This document shows, in pieces, positions 1-6,076 of a stretch of 11,986 nucleotides of DNA. Within the stretch, counting starts at the first letter, position 1; every line of letters starts with the position of its first letter. The position numbers and the translations under genes are program-made. The notes below the pieces were generated by a model, which searched no databases, had not been told where the DNA came from, and was given only the letters and a program-made list of their open reading frames with translations. The stretch comes from Verrucomicrobiota bacterium (GTDB lineage: Bacteria; Verrucomicrobiota; Verrucomicrobiia; Chthoniobacterales; UBA10450), in NCBI GenBank assembly GCA_003219995.1, contig QHRC01000080.1, forward strand, positions 1-11,986, read 5' to 3'.

Positions 1-30
1 CATTGGCGCGAATTAACCCGATGCACCACC

Positions 31-229
31 ACGCTGTCATCCCGAACGGAGTGAGGGACCCCACAGTCGGAGCTTGGAACGCTCATGGCCCAGCGGGTGC
101 CACAGGAGTCTGTGTGAGGTCCTTCCCCATTCGGCTTCGCGCTTGCGCGCTGCGCTCAGGGCTTCGGCTATTCTCGCAGGGCAGCGGAGCCTCCCCTGAG
201 GTTGTCGAAGGGCTCAGGATGACAGGCGT
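31..229. repeat. Long imperfect palindromic intergenic repeat
   Basis: The ends form a terminal inverted repeat: acgctgtcatcc (31-42) matches the reverse complement of ggatgacaggcgt (218-230) apart from one extra base. Inner arms also pair: ggaccccacag near 56-66 with ctgtgtgaggtcc near 109-121, and cctgag (195-200) with ctcagg (213-218). No conserved protein is visible in any frame, so an open frame across it is not called as a gene. The layout, with GATGACA-type ends and GGACC/GGTCC inner arms, resembles dispersed repeats recalled from soil bacterial genomes; that is memory, not a search. It ends about 10 bp before the scpB start. Bases 1-30 may hold the tail of an upstream gene, but none can be identified. 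Confidence 0.7.
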
Positions 230-238
230 TGTATTTTT

Positions 239-898
239 ATGACGCTAATGAAAGTCATCGAAGCGCTTCTCTTCAGCGCGCCCAGGCCGCTTTCGCCAAA
301 AGAGATTGTCGATCTTTTGCGCCGCGCGGGTACGGAAGACGAGTTCTCGTCCAACGAGTTCGCTCGCGCGGTCGAGGCGGAAGTTGCCGCCGCGCTCGAG
401 CAACTGAAAATCGAATATAGCGAGCAGGCACGCGCGTTTCGACTCGTCGAAAAGGCCGAGGGCTGGCAGCTCGCAACCGACCCGCAGTACGCGCAATGGG
501 TGCGTCAGCTTTTTCCCGAGCCAAAACCGGCGCGCTTGAGCGCGCCCGCCCTCGAGACACTAGCCATCATCGCTTACCGTCAGCCTATCACACGCGCCGA
601 TGTTGAAGCCGTGCGCGGCGTCACCATTGATGGAGTTCTGCAAACGTTGATGGAACGTGGTCTCGTTAAAATCAGCGGCCGCGCCGAAATTCCCGGTCGT
701 CCGCTCCTTTACGAAACGACACAATTTTTTCTCGATCACTTTGGCCTGCGCACTCTCGACGAACTACCCAACGTGGAAGAATTGCGGAAGCGTTACTTGC
801 CGGTGAGTCCGCGGCCGCCAGCAGCTGTAGCCGGAGTCGGTGACTCCGGGCCGGCGTCAACGCCCGCGGCTACAACGCCCGAAGGTAGGGGCGACTGA
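239..898 (+). CDS. scpB: Segregation and condensation protein ScpB
   Basis: ScpB is the winged-helix kleisin-associated subunit that works with ScpA and SMC in chromosome condensation and segregation in the cytoplasm. The N-terminal winged helix begins with the typical MKVIEALLFSA segment. The second winged helix carries the family signature: ETLAIIAYRQPITRADVEAV (about 106-125), RGVTIDGVLQTLMERGLV, then GRAEIPGRPLLYETTQFFLDHFGL (about 147-170, given in part). At 219 aa it is a little long for the family. The excess is a Pro/Ala/Gly-rich tail after residue 190, of which about residues 196-212 are encoded by a palindromic repeat (826-874). ATG 239 is used; ATG 248 (residue 4) is equally plausible. 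No Shine-Dalgarno is visible. scpA is not in the window. A copy of the AAGATCGACAAT motif lies at 305-316 on the minus strand. Confidence 0.95.
   Translation: MTLMKVIEALLFSAPRPLSPKEIVDLLRRAGTEDEFSSNEFARAVEAEVAAALEQLKIEYSEQARAFRLVEKAEGWQLATDPQYAQWVRQLFPEPKPARLSAPALETLAIIAYRQPITRADVEAVRGVTIDGVLQTLMERGLVKISGRAEIPGRPLLYETTQFFLDHFGLRTLDELPNVEELRKRYLPVSPRPPAAVAGVGDSGPASTPAATTPEGRGD
826..874. repeat. Palindromic repeat inside the scpB 3' end
   Basis: TGTAGCCG (826-833) pairs with CGGCTACA (867-874). Nested inside, ccggagtc (831-838) pairs perfectly with gactccgg (842-849). The element lies wholly within the scpB reading frame and encodes a low-complexity stretch after the conserved ScpB core has ended. 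The outer TGTAG/CTACA ends match those of other elements in this window (4019-4070, 5943-6076, 8510-8533). Confidence 0.75.
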
Positions 899-963
899 CC
901 TCAATCGCCCGCCATGCGCGTGGTCACGTCCGCGTCGGGCGGTTCGGGTGAACCGCCCCTACC
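884..963. repeat. Palindromic repeat across the scpB stop and the next start
   Basis: GGTAGGGGCG (884-893) is a perfect inverted copy of CGCCCCTACC (954-963). Inner parts also pair: cgcccg near 906-911 with cgggcgg near 936-942, and ggttcggg with gaaccgcc near 941-957. The element holds the scpB stop codon (896-898) and the only good start codon (914) of the following serine hydrolase, so one mobile-looking element joins the two genes. Confidence 0.75.
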
Positions 964-1990
964 TCGCCCCATAAAAATCTTCGCGCTCTCGGTTTTTTTC
1001 GCGCTGCTCACATCGACATCTACATCTGCGGAATTGCGCACCGTCGATTGCGTGCAGGCCGCAAAGTACTCCGAGAGCAAGCGCGGCATTTCGATGCTGA
1101 TCATGCAGAATCGCCGCACTGTTTTCGAACATTACGCGAACGGCGGATCGCCTGACGGCAAATGGCCGATCTTCAGCGGCACGAAAAGTTTTTGGGGCAT
1201 CGCCGCGCTTTGTGCCGTGCGCGAAGGCCTGATCAAACTCGACGATCATGCCGCCGATACGATAAAGGAATGGAAAAGCGATCCGCGCAAAGCGCAGATC
1301 ACGATCCGCCAGCTCTTAAATTTCACCGACGGAATCGACGGCGCGCCACATCTCCACCGCGCCTCAATCCGCGATCGCAACGCCGCGGCAATTCGATTGT
1401 CGATCTTAGCGCAGCCGGGCATGCGATTCATTTACGGCCCGAGTCATCTTCAGATTTTTTCGGAGTTGTTGCACCGAAAATTAAAAGGGCGCGGAACGAT
1501 CGCGTACCTCGAAGAGCACGTTCTTAATCCGCTTGGCCTCCATAACCTGGAATTTAAAATCGACGCGCGCGGGAATCCGTTGCCGGCGAGCGGATTTGAA
1601 TTGACGGCCCGCGAATGGGCGCGGCTGGGAGAGCTCGTGCTCGGTCAAGGGAGTTATCACGGCCGGCAAATCGTGCCGGAAAATTTATTGAAACAGGCGT
1701 TTGCCGGATCTGCGGCCAATCCGTCCTACGGGCTGACCTTTTGGTTGAATCGACAAGCCCCCTATGCGAACGAGATCGACGTCGAGAGAGAGCTCGACCT
1801 GCCGTGGGAGAGCGCGCGTTGGGGCGACATCTGCATTTGCAGGAATGCGCCGTCCGATATGGTGGTCGCACTCGGCTCCGATTATCAGCGTTTGTTCATC
1901 ATTCCATCGCTCAATGCCATTGTTGTTAGACAAGGACGTGGCGGAAAATTTTCTGACGCGCATTTTCTGCGCTTGGTCCTCGGTCGATAG
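914..1990 (+). CDS. Secreted serine hydrolase, beta-lactamase / NylB-esterase fold
   Basis: This 358-aa protein belongs to the class C beta-lactamase-related (CubicO-like) serine hydrolases, probably an esterase or amidase rather than a true beta-lactamase. The nucleophile motif is S88-G-T-K91 in FSGTKSFWG, and the general-base Tyr is probably Y174 in YGPSH. Family landmarks include ITIRQLLNFTDGID (129-142), LNPLGLHNLEF (204-213), ELTAREWARLGELVL (229-243) and a C-terminal LGSDYQRLFIIPSLNAIVV block (320-338). That block aligns with the strand that carries (H/K)TG in penicillin-binding enzymes, and the motif is absent here, as in NylB-like enzymes. A hydrophobic signal segment (about 20-39) points to export. 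The first 17 residues come from the repeat at 884-963, which provides ATG 914. A copy of ATTGTCGATCTT is at 1396-1407. The substrate cannot be predicted. Confidence 0.85.
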   Translation: MRVVTSASGGSGEPPLPRPIKIFALSVFFALLTSTSTSAELRTVDCVQAAKYSESKRGISMLIMQNRRTVFEHYANGGSPDGKWPIFSGTKSFWGIAALCAVREGLIKLDDHAADTIKEWKSDPRKAQITIRQLLNFTDGIDGAPHLHRASIRDRNAAAIRLSILAQPGMRFIYGPSHLQIFSELLHRKLKGRGTIAYLEEHVLNPLGLHNLEFKIDARGNPLPASGFELTAREWARLGELVLGQGSYHGRQIVPENLLKQAFAGSAANPSYGLTFWLNRQAPYANEIDVERELDLPWESARWGDICICRNAPSDMVVALGSDYQRLFIIPSLNAIVVRQGRGGKFSDAHFLRLVLGR

Positions 1991-2033
1991 CGATTTGACT
2001 TGGCCGCGCGATTCCTGAACGATTGCAAATCAC

Positions 2034-2045
2034 ATTGTCGATCTT
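2034..2045 (-). other. Copy of the AAGATCGACAAT motif abutting the lemA start
   Basis: ATTGTCGATCTT ends one base before the lemA ATG. It is the only exact 12-mer copy that is wholly intergenic. The other exact 12-mers are at 305, 1396 and 5573 (minus strand) and 9044 and 10288 (plus strand). Confidence 0.6.
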
Positions 2046-2699
2046 ATGAACAAATTTGCGATCGGTTGCGGCGGAGTCTTGCTCATCCTCCTTTTCGTTG
2101 TCTTCGTTATCGGGCTGTTTTTCTGGGGCACCTATAATCGTTTGGTCACCCTCGACCAAACGGTGAACAAGAAATGGGGCGACGTCCAGACCGTGTATCA
2201 ACGGCGCGCCGATCTGATTCCGAATCTCGTGAACACCGTGCAAGGCGCGGCCAATTTCGAGAAATCGACGCTGACCGAAGTGACCAACGCGCGCGCCAGT
2301 GTCGGCCGCCTCCAACTTGATCCGAACAAAGCCCCGACCGATGCCGCGCAGCTCGAACAATTCCAGGCTGCGCAAGGACAATTGAGCAATGCGTTGTCGC
2401 GGTTGCTGGTGGTGGTCGAACGCTATCCGGAGTTGAAATCGAACCAGAATTTTCTCGGCTTACAGGCGCAGCTCGAAGGCACAGAAAATCGGATTTCAGT
2501 CGAACGAAATAACTTCAACACCGCGGTGCAGGATTTTAACACGGCAGTGCGGCGTTTTCCGACCAACATGATCGCGGGCATGTTTGGTTTTCCATCGCGT
2601 CCGTTTTTCAACGCCCAAGCCGGCGCGGAAAAGGCGCCGGCGGTGAATTTCAATTTCGGCACGCCGGCACCGGCGGCTTCACCGGCTGGCTCGCCGTAA
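2046..2699 (+). CDS. lemA: LemA family membrane-anchored protein
   Basis: LemA proteins have one N-terminal transmembrane helix followed by a largely helical domain; their molecular role is poorly defined. The TM helix spans about residues 9-28. The family core follows directly: TYNRLVTLDQTVNKKWGDVQ (29-48), then YQRRADLIPNLVNTVQG (51-67), the ERYPELKSNQNFLGLQAQLEGTE block (125-147, split here as ERYPELKSNQNF and LGLQAQLEGTE), then NRISVERNNFNTAVQDFN and FPTNMIAGMFGF (171-182). The 217-aa length is normal, with a Pro/Ala-rich C-terminal tail. ATG 2046 is preceded by a motif copy (2034-2045) and no Shine-Dalgarno. Two TPM-domain genes follow on the same strand, the usual partnership for lemA, and probably form an operon with it. 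Confidence 0.95.
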   Translation: MNKFAIGCGGVLLILLFVVFVIGLFFWGTYNRLVTLDQTVNKKWGDVQTVYQRRADLIPNLVNTVQGAANFEKSTLTEVTNARASVGRLQLDPNKAPTDAAQLEQFQAAQGQLSNALSRLLVVVERYPELKSNQNFLGLQAQLEGTENRISVERNNFNTAVQDFNTAVRRFPTNMIAGMFGFPSRPFFNAQAGAEKAPAVNFNFGTPAPAASPAGSP

Positions 2700-2702
2700 A
2701 TG

Positions 2703-2793
2703 GGTAGGGACATCTCTCCGAGATGTCCGTCGAATTTTTACCGGTGCGCGCAAAGATCGACATCGTCGGACGCCCCGGAGGTGCGTCCCTACC
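2703..2793. repeat. Palindromic repeat supplying a gene start
   Basis: GGTAGGGAC (2703-2711) pairs with GTCCCTACC (2785-2793). Inner arms also pair: acatctc with gagatgt near 2710-2727. The element begins 4 bp after the lemA stop and contains the ATG (2723) and the first 24 codons of the downstream TPM gene. It also contains a plus-strand copy of AAGATCGACA (2753-2762). Its ends resemble those of the 884-963 element. Confidence 0.75.
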
Positions 2794-3559
2794 AGAGACG
2801 AAAATCGCGCTCTTTGCCGTGATGATTGCGGCGCTTATCGCGATCGAAACTCGTGCCGGGGAAGTAATCCCGCTAAAACCAGATCGCTACTTTAACGATT
2901 ACGCAGGCGTTGTTTCAAAAGAGGCTGCGAGCCGCTTCAACGAACAGCTCGCACAATTCGAGCGGGAGACTTCCGACCAAGTGGTCGTGGCGGTCTTTCC
3001 GAAAATGCAGAGCGATTCGTCGATCGAAGACTACGCACAGCGCGTCGCGCAATCGTGGGGTGTCGGCACGAAAACGCAGCGCAACGGCGTCGCAATTCTG
3101 GTCTTCATCGCCGACCGCAACATGTCGATCCAAGTTGGTTACGGCCTGGAAGGCGCGCTGCCAGACATCGTCGCCTACGACATTCGCGCGAACCATATCA
3201 ACCCGCATTTCCGTAGCGGCGACTACGAGGGCGGTCTCTCCGAAGGGATCGATTTAGTGTGCAAAGCGATCCGCGGTGAATACAAAGGCGACGGAACGAC
3301 GGTTCGCGAAAGACAGACGAGCCGAAACGCCGGGGCTCCAAGCTTTTTGTTCTTTATCATTTTTATCATTGTCTTGATCGCGATTTCGCGAGCGATGCGG
3401 CGACTTGGCGGTTACGGCTACTCGTCGGGCCGAGGCGGTCCCATATTTTTCCCGATAGGAGGTGGCGGTGGCGGCTGGTCTTCCGGTGGTGGTGGATTTA
3501 GTGGCTTTAGCGGCGGTGGCGGAAGTTTCGGCGGCGGTGGATCGAGTGGAAGTTGGTAG
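2723..3559 (+). CDS. Secreted/anchored TPM-domain protein, YgcG family
   Basis: The TPM (YgcG/Psb32) domain follows a signal-like hydrophobic segment (about 27-45, KIALFAVMIAALIAIETRAG). It starts at YFNDYAGVVS (56-65) and includes SDQVVVAVFPKM (84-95), QSWGVGTKTQRNGVAILVFI (110-129) and RNMSIQVGYGLEGALPD (132-148), all typical. A transmembrane helix (about 207-222) and a glycine-rich tail ending GGGGSSGSW follow, the classic C-terminus of the family. The domain is probably extracytoplasmic. Some TPM proteins have reported phosphatase activity; here the function is unknown. The start is odd. Residues 1-24 are encoded by the palindromic repeat at 2703-2793, and the only in-frame alternatives, GTG 2819 and ATG 2822, fall inside the hydrophobic segment. 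The repeat therefore appears to have donated the start codon. Confidence 0.9.
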   Translation: MSVEFLPVRAKIDIVGRPGGASLPETKIALFAVMIAALIAIETRAGEVIPLKPDRYFNDYAGVVSKEAASRFNEQLAQFERETSDQVVVAVFPKMQSDSSIEDYAQRVAQSWGVGTKTQRNGVAILVFIADRNMSIQVGYGLEGALPDIVAYDIRANHINPHFRSGDYEGGLSEGIDLVCKAIRGEYKGDGTTVRERQTSRNAGAPSFLFFIIFIIVLIAISRAMRRLGGYGYSSGRGGPIFFPIGGGGGGWSSGGGGFSGFSGGGGSFGGGGSSGSW

Positions 3560-3562
3560 GCG

Positions 3563-4000
3563 ATGCGAACAAAGGAATTTCTCGGTAAACTCGAGCACGA
3601 TCGGATTGTGAAGGCGATCAAAGACGCCGAAGCAAAAACTTCCGGCCAAATCGGCGTTTATGTTCAGCGCGGGAAGTTGAATGGCGATCCCCTGATTGCG
3701 GCACAGAAGAAGTTTCACCGGCTTAGGATGCACAAGACGGCGGAAAGAAATGCCGTGCTGATTTTTGTAGCGCCACGCGCCCGCAAGTTTGCCGTGATCG
3801 GCGATCAGGCAGTTCACGAGAAATTCGGCGAGGCTTTCTGGCAGCGGCTTGTCGACGGAATGCGCCCGCATTTTCAAAACGAGAAATTCAGTCACGCCCT
3901 GGCCGAAGCGATCGAGGAAACAGGCCGGGCGCTGGCCGAACATTTCCCGAAGAGATCGACAACTTCCAATGTGTTGCCGGACGAAATTGTGGAGAGTTGA
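3563..4000 (+). CDS. Second, cytoplasmic TPM-domain protein
   Basis: This 145-aa protein is a compact TPM domain with no signal peptide or membrane helix. Visible landmarks are IVKAIKDAEAKTSGQIGVYV (15-34), ERNAVLIFVAPRARKFAVIG (61-80, equivalent to NGVAILVFIADR in the upstream paralogue), DQAVHEKFGEAFWQRLVDGM (81-100) and FSHALAEAIEETGRALAEHF (109-128). It starts 3 bp after the upstream TPM stop, so the genes are very likely co-transcribed and perhaps translationally coupled. LemA followed by one secreted and one soluble TPM protein is a recurring arrangement in bacteria, which supports a joint envelope-related module. The biochemical function is unknown. Confidence 0.88.
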   Translation: MRTKEFLGKLEHDRIVKAIKDAEAKTSGQIGVYVQRGKLNGDPLIAAQKKFHRLRMHKTAERNAVLIFVAPRARKFAVIGDQAVHEKFGEAFWQRLVDGMRPHFQNEKFSHALAEAIEETGRALAEHFPKRSTTSNVLPDEIVES

Positions 4001-4018
4001 TCTCTTGCTGCTTAGTCC

Positions 4019-4070
4019 TGTAGGGGACGCAGTTTGCGTCCCGTGGGAAGCCAACGGCTTCCCCCTACAG
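4019..4070. repeat. Palindromic repeat downstream of the TPM operon
   Basis: CTGTAGGGG (4019-4027) pairs perfectly with CCCCTACAG (4062-4070). Two inner hairpins, gacgcagtttgcgtc (4026-4040) and gggaagccaacggcttccc (about 4045-4063), make a cruciform-like or clover-like layout. It lies 18 bp past the TPM stop and could end transcription of the lemA operon as RNA, though no U-tract follows. Confidence 0.75.
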
Positions 4071-4105
4071 AATCGGGGTTGCAAAAGCGCGCGATTGGTC
4101 TTTAT

Positions 4106-4173
4106 TTCACGTTCCGCAGCGAGTTTTTACAAATTACGCCGTTGGTCCCTGGGTCTCCGTCGCTGGACGTGAA
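4106..4173 (+). promoter_or_regulatory. Large stem-loop in the rpoA upstream region
   Basis: ttcacgt (4106-4112) plus cagcga (4117-4122) pair with tcgctg (4160-4165) plus acgtgaa (4167-4173). This gives a 13-bp stem with an asymmetric bulge and a 37-nt loop. It differs in its ends from the TGTAG-type repeats nearby and sits about 120 bp before the rpoA ATG. It may be a structured leader or regulatory RNA of the rpoA-rplQ unit, or another repeat element. No convincing promoter could be assigned, so whether it is transcribed with rpoA is unknown. Confidence 0.45.
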
Positions 4174-4211
4174 GCCGCACTCGCCAGGGGAAACCCGGTG
4201 AAGAGGAATTC

Positions 4212-4287
4212 AGTGATTCAGAGATTGAATGATCGGGTGATTTGTCTTTCGCAATTCGCTAAATCGCTCACTCGCTAAATCACTCAT
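4212..4287. repeat. Inverted and tandem repeat directly before rpoA
   Basis: Two tandem 16-nt units, tcgctaaatcgctcac (4256-4271) and tcgctaaatcactcat (4272-4287), differ at two positions. The stretch at 4212-4245 (agtgatt...gaatgatc...gtgattt) is a diverged inverted version, with agtgatt (4212-4218) complementary to aatcact (4278-4284). The repeat ends 7 bp before the rpoA ATG, so it must form part of the 5' leader or promoter region. Confidence 0.65.
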
Positions 4288-4294
4288 TGTTAAT

Positions 4295-5338
4295 ATGCCA
4301 GTTCGTTACGGTCGTTTTGAAATGCCGAAGACTCTCGTCAAGGACGAGAGCACCGCTACAGAAACTTACGCGAAGTTCGTCGCCGAGCCGTTTGAAGCCG
4401 GTTATGGGCACACCGTTGGAAATTCGCTCCGTCGAGTGCTTCTTTCGTCACTCGAAGGCGCTGCCATCACCGCCGTGAAAATCACTGGCGCGCAACACGA
4501 GTTCGCGACCTTGCCCGGGGTGGTTGAGGACGTGACCGATATCGTGCTCAACCTTAAAAAGGTGAAATTCAAAGCCGAGGACCACGAATCGAAAAAGCTC
4601 TCGCTGACCGTGAACAAGGAAGGTGAAGTCACGGCCGGCGATATCCAGGTAGTGCAAGGCTACGACGTGCTTAACCCCAAGCAGATCATCTGCACGCTCG
4701 ACAAGAAACATAAATTTGATGCCGAGCTCGACGTGCGTGTCGGCCGCGGTTTTGCCACCGGCGAGGAAAACAAGCGCGCCGATCAACCAATCGGTCTTAT
4801 CCCAATCGATTCTATTTTTTCACCCGTCACACGAGTTAAGTACGCGGTCGAAAACACGCGTGTCGGCCAGCGCACGGACTACGACAAATTGATTTTAGAA
4901 GTCTGGACGGACGGACGCCTCACTCCGGATGACGCATTGCTTCAGGCCTCAGCGATTCTGCGACACCATCTCGACGTTTTCGTCAATTTCAACGAGGAGG
5001 TCATCGAATTCGACGAGACGCCGGCCGGGGTGAGCGAAGAGAATATGAAGCTGAAAAAGCTGCTCAACATGAGCGTGAACGAGATCGAGCTCAGTGTGCG
5101 CGCCGCGAACTGCTTGAACAATGCGAACATCACTACCGTAGGCCAGCTCGCGCAGAAGACCGAGGGCGAGATGCTCAAGTATCGCAATTTCGGCAAGAAA
5201 TCGCTCAACGAGATTAAGGACAAGCTGCAACAGTTGGGACTGAGCCTCGGCATGAAATTCGATCCGGGTTTGGTCGATATGCCGGCCGGACCTGATGGCG
5301 CGGCGGCAAACGGCGCCCTCGATCGGACGAAAGCCTAG
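4295..5338 (+). CDS. rpoA: RNA polymerase alpha subunit
   Basis: The alpha subunit dimerises to nucleate RNA polymerase assembly, and its C-terminal domain contacts UP elements and activators. The N-terminal domain carries the dimerisation signature FVAEPFEAGYGHTVGNSLRR (28-47) followed by VLLSSLEGAAITAVKI. The C-terminal domain (about 255-322) has SVRAANCL with R269 and N272, equivalent to E. coli R265 and N268. It also has NFGKKSLNEIKDKL (298-311) and LGLSLGMKFD. The 347-aa length is slightly above the E. coli 329 because of a short Ala/Gly-rich tail. ATG 4295 gives a normal N-terminus; no Shine-Dalgarno precedes it. The ribosomal protein genes that commonly precede rpoA (rpsM, rpsK, rpsD) are absent, and a repeat-rich leader lies upstream instead. 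rplQ follows 37 bp downstream. Confidence 0.98.
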   Translation: MPVRYGRFEMPKTLVKDESTATETYAKFVAEPFEAGYGHTVGNSLRRVLLSSLEGAAITAVKITGAQHEFATLPGVVEDVTDIVLNLKKVKFKAEDHESKKLSLTVNKEGEVTAGDIQVVQGYDVLNPKQIICTLDKKHKFDAELDVRVGRGFATGEENKRADQPIGLIPIDSIFSPVTRVKYAVENTRVGQRTDYDKLILEVWTDGRLTPDDALLQASAILRHHLDVFVNFNEEVIEFDETPAGVSEENMKLKKLLNMSVNEIELSVRAANCLNNANITTVGQLAQKTEGEMLKYRNFGKKSLNEIKDKLQQLGLSLGMKFDPGLVDMPAGPDGAAANGALDRTKA

Positions 5339-5375
5339 TTGCTTGTCGCCAATCGGCAGTGCGATTGCGCAGATT

Positions 5376-5936
5376 ATGAGACATCAAAATAAAATCGCGA
5401 AACTCGGCCGCACCGCTGAGCATCGCAAAGCCCTGCTCGCCAATCAGGTTTGCAGTTTGATCGAACATCAGCGTATCAAGACGACGCTGGCCAAAGCCAA
5501 AGCGGTCCGGCCGCTCGCGGAAAAAATCGTTACACTCGGAAAAAATGGCTCAATCCACGCGCGACGTAACGCATTGTCGATCTTGCGGCAGAAGAAGGCG
5601 GTAAAAAAATTATTTGATGAGATCGCGCCCCGATCGACGGACCGCAACGGCGGTTACACGCGCATTGTGAAACTCGGCCAGCGCAAAAGCGATTCCGCTT
5701 CCATGGCCTTCATCGAATGGGTTGATGCCGCGAAAGTGGCCGAAGAAAAATCGGCGGAGGAAAAGAAGCCGAAGCGGAAAGAGGTTGCCCCGGCTCCGAA
5801 ACAAAAAGAACCCGCCGCAAAACGCGAAGAAGCGGCGCCGAAAGAAAAAGAGCCGGCAGGGCCAACACCGACCGAAGAACCGAAACCGAAAAAGCGCAGA
5901 TGGTTCGGCAGGCAATCGGGCGAAGGCGAGAAATGA
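5376..5936 (+). CDS. rplQ: Large ribosomal subunit protein bL17 with C-terminal extension
   Basis: bL17 binds 23S rRNA near the peptide exit tunnel. The core (1-118) opens with MRHQNKIAKLGRTAEHRKAL (1-20) and continues with LLANQVCSLIEHQRIKTTLA (20-39), KAKAVRPLAEKIVTL, and a C-terminal NGGYTRIVKLGQRKSDSASM (91-110) then AFIEWVD. All are standard bL17 sequence. The frame is open upstream to 5295, but that part overlaps the rpoA tail and is not bL17-like, so ATG 5376 is chosen. Residues 119-186 form an extension of about 68 aa rich in Lys, Glu, Pro and Ala, probably disordered and basic at its end (KPKKRRWFGRQ). Many bL17 proteins stop near residue 120. The gene follows rpoA in the usual order. 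A motif copy (ATTGTCGATCTT) is at 5573-5584. Confidence 0.97.
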   Translation: MRHQNKIAKLGRTAEHRKALLANQVCSLIEHQRIKTTLAKAKAVRPLAEKIVTLGKNGSIHARRNALSILRQKKAVKKLFDEIAPRSTDRNGGYTRIVKLGQRKSDSASMAFIEWVDAAKVAEEKSAEEKKPKRKEVAPAPKQKEPAAKREEAAPKEKEPAGPTPTEEPKPKKRRWFGRQSGEGEK

Positions 5937-5942
5937 GGTGAC

Positions 5943-6076
5943 TGTAGCCGCCTCGCTCTGTCGAGGCGATGGTGGATCGGCCGCTCGGTCGGGCGGTGTC
6001 AATTTAAATGCGTAAATGCGGCTTCGCCGCCTGACCTTAGCATCGAGCAAGGGACTGCTCGATCCACCTCGCTACA
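5943..6076. repeat. Palindromic repeat between convergent rplQ and phosphoesterase genes
   Basis: The outer ends TGTAGC (5943-5948) and GCTACA (6071-6076) pair, as do GGTGGATCG (5971-5979) and CGATCCACC (6060-6068). Internal hairpins are cctcg/cgagg (5951-5966) and gcggc/gccgc (6018-6030). It starts 6 bp after the rplQ stop and includes the stop codon of the minus-strand phosphoesterase (6072-6074). The position suggests it may act as a two-way terminator, although there is no T-run. Confidence 0.7.

Noticed and set aside
3..242. Short plus-strand frame in the first 240 bases
   Set aside because: It is almost wholly a palindromic repeat, with no protein-like conservation visible.
3254..4084. 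Open frame of 276 codons on the minus strand across both TPM genes
   Set aside because: It overlaps two clear TPM genes, runs into a repeat, and its Ser/Thr/Ala-rich middle mirrors the glycine-rich coding sequence.
4079..4107. Sigma70-like promoter TTGCAA with a 17-bp spacer before rpoA
   Set aside because: The -10 candidate (TTATTT) is poor and promoter consensus in this lineage is uncertain.
4256..4287. CRISPR-like array
   Set aside because: There are only two adjacent 16-nt units without spacers and no cas genes, so it is a simple tandem duplication.
5295..5375. N-terminal extension of rplQ
   Set aside because: It overlaps the rpoA 3' end in another frame; bL17 begins MRHQNK at 5376.
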